Below, in pieces: positions 18,914 to 28,489 of a stretch of DNA of 64,000 nt. Numbering within the stretch: position 1 is the stretch's first letter; every line of letters starts with the position of its first letter. Source of the stretch: Modicisalibacter coralii (GTDB taxonomy: Bacteria > Pseudomonadota > Gammaproteobacteria > Pseudomonadales > Halomonadaceae); the NCBI RefSeq assembly GCF_004117855.1, contig NZ_QWBW01000008.1, positions 158,219 through 222,218 on the forward strand, given 5' to 3'. A model generated the notes under the pieces. That model was given only the letters and a program-made list of their open reading frames with translations, did no database searches and was not told the DNA's origin. The position numbers and the translations under genes were made by a program.

Positions 18914-19744
18914 ATGAGCGATCGAGACTGGCACGAGCGCTTGGCGGCGCTGGGCCTGGAGATCGTCGGCGAGCCGCGGGCGCTGGCCGGCGGCGACATC
19001 GCCGAAGTGAGCCGCCTCGAGACCCGCCAGGGGGCCGTCGTCGCCAAGCGCGACGACCCGCGGACGCTGGCGGCCGAGGCCGACGGCCTGCGTGCGCTGC
19101 GCGAGGCCGGCAGCGCGTTGATCGTGCCCGAGGTCATCGCCCTGGACGACGACCTGCTGGTGATGGAAGCCCTCGACGCCGGCGGGCGCCGCGACGGTGC
19201 CCGACTTGGCGAGGGGCTGCGCGAGTTGCACGGGGTGGTCGGCGAGACGCACGGCTGGCCCCGCGACAACCGCTGCGGCCCCACCCCCCAGCGCAACACG
19301 CCGTGCGCCGACGGTCGGGTCTTTCAGCGCGAGCAGCGGCTGCTGGCGCTGGGGCGGGCCTGCCTTGAGCGCGGTTCGCTCGAACGCACGACCTTCGCGG
19401 CGCTCGAGCGCATCGCCCGGGGCCTCGAGGCCTGGCTGCCCGATGCGCCGCCGCGGCTGGTCCACGGCGACCTGTGGTCGGGCAACGTGCTCTACACGCC
19501 CCGGGGCCCGGCGATCATCGATCCGGCCGTGTACTACCACTACCCGGAGGTCGACCTGGCGATGCTGACCCTGTTCGGTCACCCCGGCGAGGCATTCTTC
19601 GAGGCCTACTGGGACGGCGGGGCGCCGGACGACTGGCCGCGACGCGAGCGGCTCTTCCAGCTCTACCCGCTGCTCAACCACCTGCTGCTGTTCGGCGGCG
19701 GCTATCGAGGCGCCGTGGAACGTACCATCGCCGAGCTGGCCTGA
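18914..19744 (+). CDS. Fructosamine/ketosamine-3-kinase family protein
   Basis: A 276-residue cytoplasmic kinase of the fructosamine kinase family, which phosphorylates sugar adducts on proteins or amines and so destabilises them (deglycation). Motifs: the catalytic loop LVHGDLWSGNVLY (about residues 182-194, with Asp of HGD), the metal-binding IIDPAVYYHYPEVDLAML (about 200-217), and the family's GWPRDNRCGPTPQRN segment (about 115-129, usually DNFIGxxxQxN). The start at 18914 is set by GAGGGAGG (18901-18908). It lies 58 bases after the antiporter gene on the same strand. It converges on the hydrolase gene with only 13 bases between. Confidence 0.88.
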   Translation: MSDRDWHERLAALGLEIVGEPRALAGGDIAEVSRLETRQGAVVAKRDDPRTLAAEADGLRALREAGSALIVPEVIALDDDLLVMEALDAGGRRDGARLGEGLRELHGVVGETHGWPRDNRCGPTPQRNTPCADGRVFQREQRLLALGRACLERGSLERTTFAALERIARGLEAWLPDAPPRLVHGDLWSGNVLYTPRGPAIIDPAVYYHYPEVDLAMLTLFGHPGEAFFEAYWDGGAPDDWPRRERLFQLYPLLNHLLLFGGGYRGAVERTIAELA

Positions 19745-19757
19745 TCAGGCTCTTGTC

Positions 19758-20657
19758 TCAGCCGCGGCCGGCACCGCGCAGTCGCGCCAGACCGTGACGC
19801 AGGCGCGCGGCGAGGCCTGAATGGCGTGCGCCGAGAAAGGCGCGTATCGGCTCGACCTGGTCGCGCTGGTTGAGCATCGGCGCGTGCCCGCAGCCGGGCA
19901 CCTCAAGGGTGGTCAGGTGGGGCCGTTCGGTCTGCATGCGGGCCAGGGTCGCCGCCGAGAGGATGTCGGAGCGCTCGCCGCGGATCGCCATCAGCGGGCA
20001 CTCGAGGGACTGCCACATCGGCCACAGGTCCTGCGGGGAGTCGTGAAGAAACTGTTCGGCGATGCGCGGATCGAAGTGAAACCCCCAACTGCCGTCGATC
20101 AGCCGTCGCGAACTCTCCAGGGCCAGGCGTCGCCAGGCGTCCTCGCCGTCGATGCCGAACTCGGCGTAGTGATGCTTGAGCTCGGCGAGCAGCTCGCTGA
20201 AGGTCGAGAAGCGGTGCGGCACGGCAAAGTAGCTGGCCAGATGGGCCAGGCTGTCGGCGTCGATTTCCGGCCCCACGTCGTTGACGATCAGTCGCGAAAT
20301 GCGCTCGCGACCGCTCTCTGAACCGGCCAGCAGGATCCCCAGCAGGCCGCCCATCGAGGTGCCCAGCCAGGCTACCCGGTCGAGGGCGAAATGATCGAGC
20401 ACGGCCAGGGCGACATTCTGATAGTGGCTGTAGAGATAGTCGTGGGCGGGAAACAGCGACCAGCTCGACAGGCCGCGTCCGGGCGTGTCGGGGGCGATCA
20501 CCCGCCACTCGGGGCCGAGCCGCCGTGCCAGGTCGTGGAAATCGCCGCCGTGGCGCGACAGGCCGTGCCAGGCGAGCAGCGTCCGGCGCCCTTCGGGGTG
20601 CCAGACGCGCACCGCCACCTCGAGAGCGCGAAAGCGGATCAGCTCGAGCGCATCCAT
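19758..20657 (-). CDS. Alpha/beta hydrolase
   Basis: A 299-residue single-domain alpha/beta hydrolase without a signal peptide. Oxyanion region HGLSRHGGDFHDLARRL (about residues 31-47), DTPGRGLSSW (about 57-66), nucleophile elbow WLGTSMGGLLG (about 95-105, Ser of SMGG), the acid near GERSDILS, and the catalytic His in VPGCGHAPML. The Shine-Dalgarno GGGAGGG precedes the ATG. The substrate is unknown; relatives include many esterases and lipases. It lies downstream of the TetR gene on the same strand (72 bases), so read-through is possible. Confidence 0.85.
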   Translation of the reverse strand: MDALELIRFRALEVAVRVWHPEGRRTLLAWHGLSRHGGDFHDLARRLGPEWRVIAPDTPGRGLSSWSLFPAHDYLYSHYQNVALAVLDHFALDRVAWLGTSMGGLLGILLAGSESGRERISRLIVNDVGPEIDADSLAHLASYFAVPHRFSTFSELLAELKHHYAEFGIDGEDAWRRLALESSRRLIDGSWGFHFDPRIAEQFLHDSPQDLWPMWQSLECPLMAIRGERSDILSAATLARMQTERPHLTTLEVPGCGHAPMLNQRDQVEPIRAFLGARHSGLAARLRHGLARLRGAGRG

Positions 20658-20729
20658 GGGAACCCTCCCTCAGTGTGCACCCCTGCAGTGTAGCGCCTAT
20701 GCTGTGTTGCAGCATGAGGCATCCTGCAT

Positions 20730-21341
20730 TCAGGGGCGCATCAGATCGAGCAGGGTATCGACCACCACGGTGCCGCGCTTGTCGATCGGCAGTTCCTCGG
20801 GGTCGCGCAGCCAGTCGTGGAAGAGGCCGCCGATGCAGCACTGCAGCATGTCGGCGGCCATCTCGGGCGACAGCGACGCCTTCAGTTGACCGCAGCGCTT
20901 GGCCTCGCGAAAGGAATCCAGCATCGATTCCAGACAGTCGCGTTTCATCTGGCGCTGCATCTCCAGCGGATCGATGTCGCTGAAGAACTCGCAGCGGTGG
21001 ATGAGAATCGAGTGGATGCGCTGATAGCGCGGTTCCTGAAGCCGCGCGAAGCTTTCGTGGCAGGCCAGGCGAATGCATTCCAGCGGCGAGGGGTTGTCGT
21101 GGGTCGCCTCGATGGCGCGGGCGAGATCCTCGAACGGCAGGCGTACGCGTTCCAGCAGGGCGTGGAAAAGATCCGCCTTGTTCTTGAAATGCCAGTAGAC
21201 CGCGCCACGGGTCATTCCGGCGCGGCGGGCGATCTGCTCGAGCGAGGTGCGCGCGACCCCTTTCTCGTAGAACAGCGCTTCGGCCGCGTCGAGAAGAGAC
21301 TCCCGGGTCGCTTCGGCTTCGGCTTTGGTGCGTCTGGGCAT
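20730..21341 (-). CDS. TetR-family repressor of the adjacent RND pump (AcrR/TtgR type)
   Basis: A 203-residue TetR regulator. The N-terminal helix-turn-helix is the AcrR/TtgR form: MPRRTKAEAEATRESLLDAA, YEKGVARTSLEQIARRAGMT and RGAVYWHFKNKADLF (residues 1-60). The rest is the ligand-binding domain (AcrR C-terminal type, with LECIRLACHESFARL and MLQCCIGGLFHDWL). I choose the ATG at 21341 by family alignment; an in-frame ATG at 21392 would add 17 residues not seen in relatives. It is divergent from the pump genes, and a TtgR-like operator lies between. Expected inducers are hydrophobic drugs or solvents. Confidence 0.9.
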   Translation of the reverse strand: MPRRTKAEAEATRESLLDAAEALFYEKGVARTSLEQIARRAGMTRGAVYWHFKNKADLFHALLERVRLPFEDLARAIEATHDNPSPLECIRLACHESFARLQEPRYQRIHSILIHRCEFFSDIDPLEMQRQMKRDCLESMLDSFREAKRCGQLKASLSPEMAADMLQCCIGGLFHDWLRDPEELPIDKRGTVVVDTLLDLMRP

Positions 21342-21413
21342 GGCGACTGAGTGCTCTGGAAGACGGGTAGAAGGCGACTTTTTTGACGCCATCTTACCCC
21401 ATCGCCCGAATAT

Positions 21414-21439
21414 TTACATTCATGGTTGTATGGCTGTAG
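21414..21439. promoter_or_regulatory. TtgR/AcrR-like operator
   Basis: TTACATTCATGGTTGTATGG (21414-21433) closely resembles the published operator of Pseudomonas TtgR as I recall it (TTACATTCATGGTTGTTTG on one strand) and the ATGTA-rich AcrR box of E. coli. It sits between the divergent repressor and pump genes, 38-63 bases upstream of the pump start, where it can serve both promoters. Confidence 0.65.
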
Positions 21440-21476
21440 TCTTGCGTCATTCGTTATTCGACTAAGGGATGTCATG

Positions 21477-22763
21477 ATGGAAGCCGTGATGCTTCGAAGC
21501 CGCAAGCGGTGGCTTCTGCCGCTGGCGCTCGCCGCCGTGCTGGCGGGTTGCGGGGAGGGCGATTCGGGCGGTGAGAAGTCCGCTCAGGCACAGCAGGCGC
21601 CGCCCCGTCCCGCTCAGGTGATGACCGTGGAACCGCGCGACCTGACGCTGGACAGGCAATACCCTGCCATGGTGCGCAGCAATCGCGAGGTCACCGTCAT
21701 GGGCCGCGTCGAGGGCATCCTCGAGGCGCGTCATTACGAGGAGGGTAGCCGGGTCGAGAAGGGCGATCTGCTCTATACCATCCAGCCCGACGCCTATCAG
21801 GCGACGGTGCGTCAACGCGAGGCCGACGTGCAGAGCGCCGAGGCCGAACTCTACCGGACCCAGCGCAACGCCGATCGTTACCAGCGCCTGTATCAGCAGA
21901 ACTCGGTCAGCCAGCAGCAGCTCGACGATGCCAAGGCCGACCTGCGGGCGGCCCAGGCGACCCTGGCCCAGGCCAAGGCGGCGCTCGACGCCGCCAAGAT
22001 CGACCTGAGCTACACCCAGGTCCGCGCGCCGGCGAGTGGCATGATCAGCCTCAGCCAGGTCAACGTCGGCAGTCTGGTCCAGCCGCCCGAGGCACTGACG
22101 ACGATCACCCCGCTGGATCCGCTCGACGTGCGCTTCTCGCTGCCCGCGGTGGATGCCCTGGCCCTGCGTCAGCAGCGTCAGGCCTCGCCGGGGCCGCTCC
22201 AGGCGGCACTCACCGCGCCGGGCACCGGCGGGGCGAGCACTGCGCCCAACCGGCTCGAGGGGCACGTCGACTTCTTCGGCGCGCGGGTCGACGAGTCCAC
22301 CAGCACGGTGCAGGCCGAGGCCGAATTCGCCAACCCCGATCATCTGTTCCTGCCCGGGCAGTTCGTGCGCGTGTCGCTGACCGACGTCAAGCGCTACGAC
22401 GTGTTCGCGGTGCCCGCGGTGGCCGTCACCGAAGGGCTCAAGGGGCCCCAGGTGATGGTCCTCGACGACAAGGACACCGCGCAGGCGCGTTTCGTGTCCC
22501 TGGGCCAGCAGGCCGGCGACTGGCAGATCGTCAGCGACGGTCTCGAGAAGGGCGATCGGGTGATCGTCAGCGCCATCGGCAGCATCAGCCCGGGGGACAA
22601 GATCGAGCCCCAGCCCTTCGACGGCGACCCCGAGACCGGGCAGGACAAGCCGGTCGCCGACGGCAGCGGCCGCCAGGGCGATGATGCCGGTCAGGGCGGC
22701 AAGGATGACCAGGCCTCGGCGTCCGGATCGGCGGCGCAGGGTGAGGATGGGGGCGAGGGATGA
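21477..22763 (+). CDS. RND efflux periplasmic adaptor lipoprotein (AcrA/MexA type)
   Basis: A 428-residue membrane fusion protein that would link the inner-membrane pump encoded next to an outer-membrane channel. The signal peptide ends in a lipobox LAGC (about residues 18-21), so the mature Cys is lipidated. Then come the barrel/lipoyl half (TVMGRVEGILEARHYEEGSRVEKGDLLYTIQPDAYQ), an alpha-hairpin (about residues 85-155, ADVQSAEAELYRTQRNADRYQ) and the second lipoyl half (VRAPASGMISLSQVNVGSLV). The C-terminal tail is long, acidic and Gly/Asp-rich, likely disordered. ATG 21477 has AAGGGA seven bases upstream; ATG 21474 directly before it is equally possible. ATGA overlap with the pump gene. Confidence 0.93.
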   Translation: MEAVMLRSRKRWLLPLALAAVLAGCGEGDSGGEKSAQAQQAPPRPAQVMTVEPRDLTLDRQYPAMVRSNREVTVMGRVEGILEARHYEEGSRVEKGDLLYTIQPDAYQATVRQREADVQSAEAELYRTQRNADRYQRLYQQNSVSQQQLDDAKADLRAAQATLAQAKAALDAAKIDLSYTQVRAPASGMISLSQVNVGSLVQPPEALTTITPLDPLDVRFSLPAVDALALRQQRQASPGPLQAALTAPGTGGASTAPNRLEGHVDFFGARVDESTSTVQAEAEFANPDHLFLPGQFVRVSLTDVKRYDVFAVPAVAVTEGLKGPQVMVLDDKDTAQARFVSLGQQAGDWQIVSDGLEKGDRVIVSAIGSISPGDKIEPQPFDGDPETGQDKPVADGSGRQGDDAGQGGKDDQASASGSAAQGEDGGEG

Positions 22764-25700
22764 ATTTCTCGAGCGTTTTCATCCGCCGGCCGATCTTCGC
22801 CACCGTCATCTCGGTGATCATCGTGCTGATCGGGCTGATGGCGGTGCGGGTGCTGCCGGTGGAGCAGTACCCGCGCGTGGTGCCGCCCAGCGTCAGCGTC
22901 ACGGCGACCTACCCGGGGGCCAGCGCGCAGACCGTCTCGGATACCGTGGCCTCGACCCTCGCCGAGGAGGTCAACGGCGTCGAGAACATGATCTACATGA
23001 CCTCGGCGAGCTCCGACAGCGGCAGCATGTCGATGCAGATCTACTTCTCGATCGGTACCGACCCGCAGACCGCGACCATCAACGTCAACAACCGCGTCCA
23101 GCGGGCCCTGTCGCAATTGCCCAGCGAGGTCCAGGCCCAGGGGGTGACGGTCGAGCAGCGCTCCAACAGCGTGCTGATGTTCGTCGCGGTCACCTCCAGT
23201 TCCGATGCCTATGACTCGCTGTTCCTGACCAACTACGCCAACCTCAACATCACCGATGAGCTCAAGCAGCTTCACGGGGTGGGGCAGGCGCAGGTACTGG
23301 GCAATCAGGAATTCGCCATGCGCGTCTGGCTCAACCCCGACAAGCTGGCCCAGTACGACCTGACCCCGGCGGAGGTGTCGGCGGCGATCAAGGCGCAGAA
23401 CACCGTGGTCCCGGCGGGCAAGCTGGGGGCCGAGCCTCAGGATGACCCGACCGCCTATACCTACACCATCACCACCCAGGGGCGGCTGAAGGACGTCGAC
23501 GATTTCCGCAACATCCTGCTGCGGACCAACGAGGACGGCTCCTCGCTGCGCCTGGGTGACGTCGCGCGCGTCGAACTGGGCAAGAACAGCTACGGCGTGC
23601 AGGGCTACGTCAATAACAAGCCGATCGCGCCGATCGCCATCTACCTGCAGCCCGGTGCCAATGCGCTCGACGTGGCGGGCGAGGTCAAGGACAAGATGGC
23701 CGAGCTCAAGAGCCGCTTCCCGGCCGGGCTCGACTACGAGATCCCCTACGACACCACGCTGTTCATCGATGCCTCGGTCTCCTCGGTGGAGCACACCTTC
23801 ATCGAGGCGCTGCTGCTGGTGATCGCCATCGTCTTCGTGTTCCTGCAGAGCTGGCGCTCGACGCTGGTGGCGATGTCGGTGGTGCCGATCTCGGTGATCG
23901 GGACCTTCGCCGGCATGTACCTGCTCGACTTCTCGATCAACCTCCTGTCGCTGTTCGGCATGATCCTGGCGATCGGGATCGTCGTCGACGATGCCATCGT
24001 GGTGATCGAGAATACCGAGCGCATCATGGAGGAGGACGAGAGTGCCACGCCGCTCAGCGCCGCCTTCCTGGCGATGAAGGAGGTTTCCGGCGCGGTCATC
24101 GCCACGGCGCTGATCATGGCCGCGGTGTTCATCCCGGTGGGCTTCATGGGCGGGATCACCGGCCAGATGTACCAGCAGTTCGCGATCACCATCGCGATCT
24201 CGGTGGCGATCTCGGCGGTGGTGGCGCTGACCTTCACGCCGGCGATCAGCGCGCTGTTCCTCAAGAACGCTCACCACATCGAGCACTCGCGGCTGTTCCG
24301 GACGATCCACAAGCCCTTCGACTGGTTCAACAAGGGTTTCGCCAAGATCACCGATCTGTTCATGGCGGTGACCCACTTCCTGATCCGGCATATGGTGCTG
24401 ACGCTGGTCCTGCTGGTCGCCATCGGCGCCGCCTCCTGGGTGATCTACGAGCGGCTGCCGAGCGGGCTGATCCCGGCGACCGACCAGGGGGTCGCGCTGG
24501 CCGCGATCTCGCTGCCGGCGGGGTCGTCGTTCGCCCGCACCGATGCCTACATGCACAAGCTCAGCGAGCGGATGGAAGAGATTCCGGCGGTCGAGTACGC
24601 GGTCAGCGTGCCCGGCTTCGACATCCTGTCGAGCTCGGCGAACACGGCGAAGGGCGTGATGTTCGTGACCATGAAGCCGTGGAGCGAGCGTGACATCGGG
24701 GTCGAGGATCTGGTGGGCATGATCATGAAGGCCGGCGCCGAGATCCCCGGCGGCAAGGCGATGGCCTTCAACATCCCGCCGATCCAGGGGCTGTCGACCA
24801 CCGGCGGGTTCACCGGCTATCTGCAGTCCTTCGACGGCGCCTCTCCGCAGGCGCTGGCCCAGGCCTCGATGAAGGTGATGCAGGCGGCGGCGAAACGCCC
24901 CGAACTGACCCGCGTGTTCACCACCCTGGATGTCAACGTGCCGGTCTTCGACGCCACCGTGGATCAGGACAAGGCGCGGGCGCTGGGGGTCGATCTGGGC
25001 GATCTCAACACCACCCTGAGCAGCACCTTCGGCAGTTCGTTCGTCAACTACTTCACCAAGGCGAGCCGCAGCTTCCAGGTCTACATGCAGTCGGAGGCCG
25101 ACTATCGCCAGCATCCCGACGATCTGAAGGACGTCTATGTGCGCGGCGGCGACGGTCAGCGCATTCCGCTCTCCGAGCTGGTGACCTTCGAGCGTAGCAA
25201 GGCCCCCTCGGTGCTCGACCGCTACAACGTCTACCCGGCGGCACGCTTCCAGGGCGAGCCGGCACCCGGCTACAGTTCCGGCCAGGCGGTGGAGGCGATG
25301 CAGGAAGTGGTCAGCCAGACGCTGGGTAAATCCTATGGCATGGGCTGGACCGGCGAGGCCTTCCAGCAGCGTAACGTGGGCACCGCCGCGGCGCTGGCGC
25401 TGACCTTCGGCATCGTCATGATGTTCCTGATCCTCGCCGCCCAGTACGAGAGCTGGACGCTGCCGCTGGCGGTGGTCTCCGCGGTGCCGTTCGCCTTCAT
25501 CGGCGCGGTGGTCGCGGTCTACCTGAGCGGCATGAGTACCAGCGTCTACCTTCAGGTGGGGCTGCTGGTGGTCGTGGGTCTGGCGGCCAAGAACGCCATC
25601 CTGATCGTCGAGTTCGCCGAACAGCAGCGCAAGCACGAGGGACTGTCGGTGGTCGAGGCGGCGCGCGTGGCGGCCCGCCAGCGCTTCCGGCCGATCGTCA

Positions 25701-25939
25701 TGACCTCGCTGGCGTTCATCGGCGGCTCCCTGCCGCTGGCGCTCGCCACCGGCGCCAGTGCGGCGAGCCGCAATCAGATCGGCACGCCGGTGGTCGGCGG
25801 GATGATCGCGATCACCGTGCTGGCCAGCGTCTTCGTGCCTGCTTCCTACGTGCTGATCATGAAGGTCACCCATACGCTGTCGCGCTGGGTGGGACGCGAC
25901 CCCGACAAGGCTGGCAAGCCGGCCGACGAGCGCGGTTGA
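22760..25939 (+). CDS. RND multidrug efflux permease (HAE1, AcrB/MexB type)
   Basis: A 1059-residue proton-driven drug exporter of the inner membrane, full length for the family. It shows MNFSSVFIRRPIFATVISVIIV at the start, the two periplasmic porter domains, the TM4 proton-relay pair in GIVVDDAIVVIEN (residues about 411-412), and the duplicated second half with GLAAKNAILIVEFA and PIVMTSLAFIGGSLPLALATGA. The GGIT/GF-loop region (SLPAGSSFARTDAY, GFDILSS) is also present. It is coupled to the adaptor by ATGA and ends before a terminator at 25966. No outer-membrane channel (tolC/oprM) follows, so a channel encoded elsewhere is presumably used. Confidence 0.96.
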   Translation: MNFSSVFIRRPIFATVISVIIVLIGLMAVRVLPVEQYPRVVPPSVSVTATYPGASAQTVSDTVASTLAEEVNGVENMIYMTSASSDSGSMSMQIYFSIGTDPQTATINVNNRVQRALSQLPSEVQAQGVTVEQRSNSVLMFVAVTSSSDAYDSLFLTNYANLNITDELKQLHGVGQAQVLGNQEFAMRVWLNPDKLAQYDLTPAEVSAAIKAQNTVVPAGKLGAEPQDDPTAYTYTITTQGRLKDVDDFRNILLRTNEDGSSLRLGDVARVELGKNSYGVQGYVNNKPIAPIAIYLQPGANALDVAGEVKDKMAELKSRFPAGLDYEIPYDTTLFIDASVSSVEHTFIEALLLVIAIVFVFLQSWRSTLVAMSVVPISVIGTFAGMYLLDFSINLLSLFGMILAIGIVVDDAIVVIENTERIMEEDESATPLSAAFLAMKEVSGAVIATALIMAAVFIPVGFMGGITGQMYQQFAITIAISVAISAVVALTFTPAISALFLKNAHHIEHSRLFRTIHKPFDWFNKGFAKITDLFMAVTHFLIRHMVLTLVLLVAIGAASWVIYERLPSGLIPATDQGVALAAISLPAGSSFARTDAYMHKLSERMEEIPAVEYAVSVPGFDILSSSANTAKGVMFVTMKPWSERDIGVEDLVGMIMKAGAEIPGGKAMAFNIPPIQGLSTTGGFTGYLQSFDGASPQALAQASMKVMQAAAKRPELTRVFTTLDVNVPVFDATVDQDKARALGVDLGDLNTTLSSTFGSSFVNYFTKASRSFQVYMQSEADYRQHPDDLKDVYVRGGDGQRIPLSELVTFERSKAPSVLDRYNVYPAARFQGEPAPGYSSGQAVEAMQEVVSQTLGKSYGMGWTGEAFQQRNVGTAAALALTFGIVMMFLILAAQYESWTLPLAVVSAVPFAFIGAVVAVYLSGMSTSVYLQVGLLVVVGLAAKNAILIVEFAEQQRKHEGLSVVEAARVAARQRFRPIVMTSLAFIGGSLPLALATGASAASRNQIGTPVVGGMIAITVLASVFVPASYVLIMKVTHTLSRWVGRDPDKAGKPADERG

Positions 25940-25965
25940 GTCGCGAAGCCGTTGTCGTGTCACGC

Positions 25966-25993
25966 AAAGCCAAGGCCCCGGGGTCTTGGCTTT
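25966..25993 (+). terminator. Terminator-like hairpin after the RND pump
   Basis: AAAGCCAAG (25966-25974) pairs with CTTGGCTTT (25985-25993), with CCCC/GGGG between, giving a very stable hairpin 27 bases after the pump stop. The 3' arm ends in TTT but no long U-run follows. Confidence 0.75.
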
Positions 25994-26049
25994 GTCGTTG
26001 ACAGGCGTCAGGCTTCGGGGGCCGATGACGGACAGCCTGGGGAGGTGGC

Positions 26050-28268
26050 ATGTCGTTGAGATATCTGTGCCGGCTGCTCTGCCTGCTGGCCATGCTGATG
26101 GCCCCGGCGGCGAGTCGGCCGATTCGTCCTCCGATTCGCAGCAGTTGCAGGATTCGCTGGATCGGGTGATCGCCACCCTGGAGGACGACGCGCAGCGCAG
26201 GCAGTTGCTCGAGCAGCTCAAGGCCTTGCGCGAGACGACCCGCGCCGCGGCCGGGGGCGGCGACACCGAGCAGCGCCAGGGGCTGCTCGGCGCGCTGGCC
26301 GACTCGCTGACCGATCTCGGCGAGCAGGCCGAGGCGGGTCGGTCGCCGCTGGCCATCTGGGGCCGGCGCAGCCAGCGGGCGCTGGACGACCTGGATGGGC
26401 TGATCACCGGGATGGGTCACAGCGAGGTGATTCGCCAGAGTCTCGAGGCCCTGACCCTCACCGCGGTCTGGCTGGGACTGCTGTTGCTGCTGATGGCGGC
26501 CGGGCGGCTGCTGGCGCGACGCTACGACTGGCCATTGGCGCTACCGCCGGAGCCGCGCCCGGCGCTGCTGGTGGTGCACTTCCTGCGCAAGGTGCTGCCC
26601 TGGGCGCTGGCCTTTGCCGCCATGCTGGCCAGCCTGCGCTGGCTGACCCAGCCCAGCCCGGCGCGGGCCAGCGTGCTGGTGATCGCCTATGTCACGCTCT
26701 GCGGACGCCTGCTGTCGACGGTGTTCGACGAGGTGATCGCGCTGTTCACCCGGGGGCACCGCCGCGTGGCGGTGGCGATCCTGCGCCGTCAGGCGCCGCG
26801 ACGGCTGTTCGTGATCGGTGCCCTGGCGGCGTTCGGCGACGCGGTCAACAGCGAACGGCTGGTGACGCTGCTGGGCAATGACCTGGCCGGCTGGCTGTCG
26901 GTGCTGGCCAATCTGCTCGCGGGGCTGCTCAGCGGGGTGCTGGTGCTGCGCATGCGGCGTCCGGTCAAGCACCTGATCCGCAACCGGCCCTATTCGCAAC
27001 GCCGCGACTCGAGCACCCTGCGCGACGTGGCCGTGGCGCTGGGGCGCTTCTGGCATGTCCCGGCCCTGCTGCTGATCGGGGCCTCGCTGGTGGCGATCTT
27101 CGTCTCCGTCGGCAATGCCGACGTGGCCTTCACCCGGGCGATTCTCTGTGCGGCACTGCTGGTGCTTTCGCTGGTCGCCAGCAGCGGCCTGCACCGGCAT
27201 GCCGAACGCGCCACCCGGCGCCGACGCAAGTCCCAGTATCGGCGGCGTCTCGAGCGCTTCGGCTATACCCTGGGGCAGTTCATCGTCTGGGGGCTGTTCG
27301 CCGAGCTGTCGCTGCGGGTCTGGGGGTTGTCGCTGCTGGGCATCGGCCAGGAGGGCGCCGTGAGCGCGCGAATCGGCCATGCCCTGCTGCGCATCGGCCT
27401 CACCGTGCTGCTCGCCTGGCTGATCTGGATCTTTGCCGATACCGCCATCCAGCGCGCCTTGCGCGGCTCGGCCAATGCTCGCGGCCGGCGCATCCACAGC
27501 ACCCGGGCGCAGACCATCACCCCGATGATCCGCAACGTGGTCTTCACCACCATCCTGGTGATCGCCTCGATCGTCGGACTGGCCAATCTCGGCGTCAACG
27601 TCACGCCGCTGCTGGCCGGTGCCGGGGTGATCGGTCTGGCGATCGGCTTCGGTGCCCAGACGCTGGTCCAGGATCTGATCACCGGGCTGTTCATCCTGAT
27701 CGAGGACTCGCTGTCGATCGACGACTTCGTCGACGTCGGCGGGCACATGGGCACCGTCGAGGGGCTCAGCCTGCGTACCGTGCGGCTGCGCGATCTGGAT
27801 GGCATCGTGCATATCATCCCCTTCAGCCAGATCAAGGGCATCCAGAACTTCGCCCGTGAGTTCGGCACCGCGCTGATGCGTATCCGCGTCCCGCATACCA
27901 TGAAGATCGACGCCGCCACCGAGCTGGTTCGCGAGGTCGCCGATGCCTTGCGTCAGGATCCGATGATGCGTCACCACATCTGGTCGCCGCTGGAATTGCA
28001 GGGCATCGAGAGTTTCGATCAGGGCGCGGCGATCCTGCGCGTGCGCATGCGTACCAGCCCGTCGATGCAGTGGGACGTGGCGCGTGCCTTCAATCTGCGT
28101 CTCAAGCAGCGGCTCGACAGCGAAGGCCAGGACCTGTCGCTGCCGCGGATGAGCGTGGTGCTCGAAACGTCGCGCGACGGTGGCGATGCCGGCCGCGACG
28201 TGGCGATGCCCCCGCGCCGCGCCTCGGCCACCCCACCTCCGGAGGGGGCCGATGGCGAGCCGCAGTAG
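26050..28268 (+). CDS. MscS-family mechanosensitive channel, apparent frameshift between signal peptide and mature part
   Basis: The mature part is a large MscS-like channel: coiled-coil-prone periplasmic start (QQLQDSLDRVIATLEDDAQR), about eight or more membrane helices, and the MscS core near the C-terminus, with the pore helix LLAGAGVIGLAIGFGAQTLV followed by DLITGLFILIEDSLSIDDFV and the cytoplasmic beta domain. The best start is ATG 26050 behind GGAGG (26041-26045), which encodes a good signal peptide (MSLRYLCRLLCLLAMLMAPA), but that frame stops at 26168-26170. The channel frame opens one base off; adding one base near 26107-26112 would join them. The only upstream start in the channel frame is a TTG at 25986 inside the terminator. 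Either the gene is disrupted, a downstream start is used, or a base is missing in the assembly. Confidence 0.75.
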
Positions 28269-28489
28269 CGGCCGCTGGCACCCTTATTGCTTTCCCTAAT
28301 GTGGCGCCGTCTCGTGGCGGCGCCGATTCTGCCGGTTCGCCCGGCTGCGGTGGCATCGGTCGGCGGATACCCGGCGCTTGCGCACCGCCAGGGTGCATGG
28401 CGCAGGGTGTGCTGCACCACGGGGGAGCCGGCCATCATCGGCCGACGCATCAGGGAGCGAGGCGGGGCCGCGATCGGGGAGCGGTGCCT

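Noticed and set aside
25986..26049. TTG at 25986 as the start of the MscS gene
   Set aside because: It lies inside the terminator hairpin of the pump operon, has no ribosome binding site, and does not give a signal peptide; the ATG at 26050 does, though in another frame.
22691..26407. A 1238-codon open frame on the minus strand opposite the RND pump genes
   Set aside because: It is rich in His, Arg, Asp and Gln with no domain, covers two well-supported plus-strand genes, and is the usual antisense shadow of GC-rich codons.
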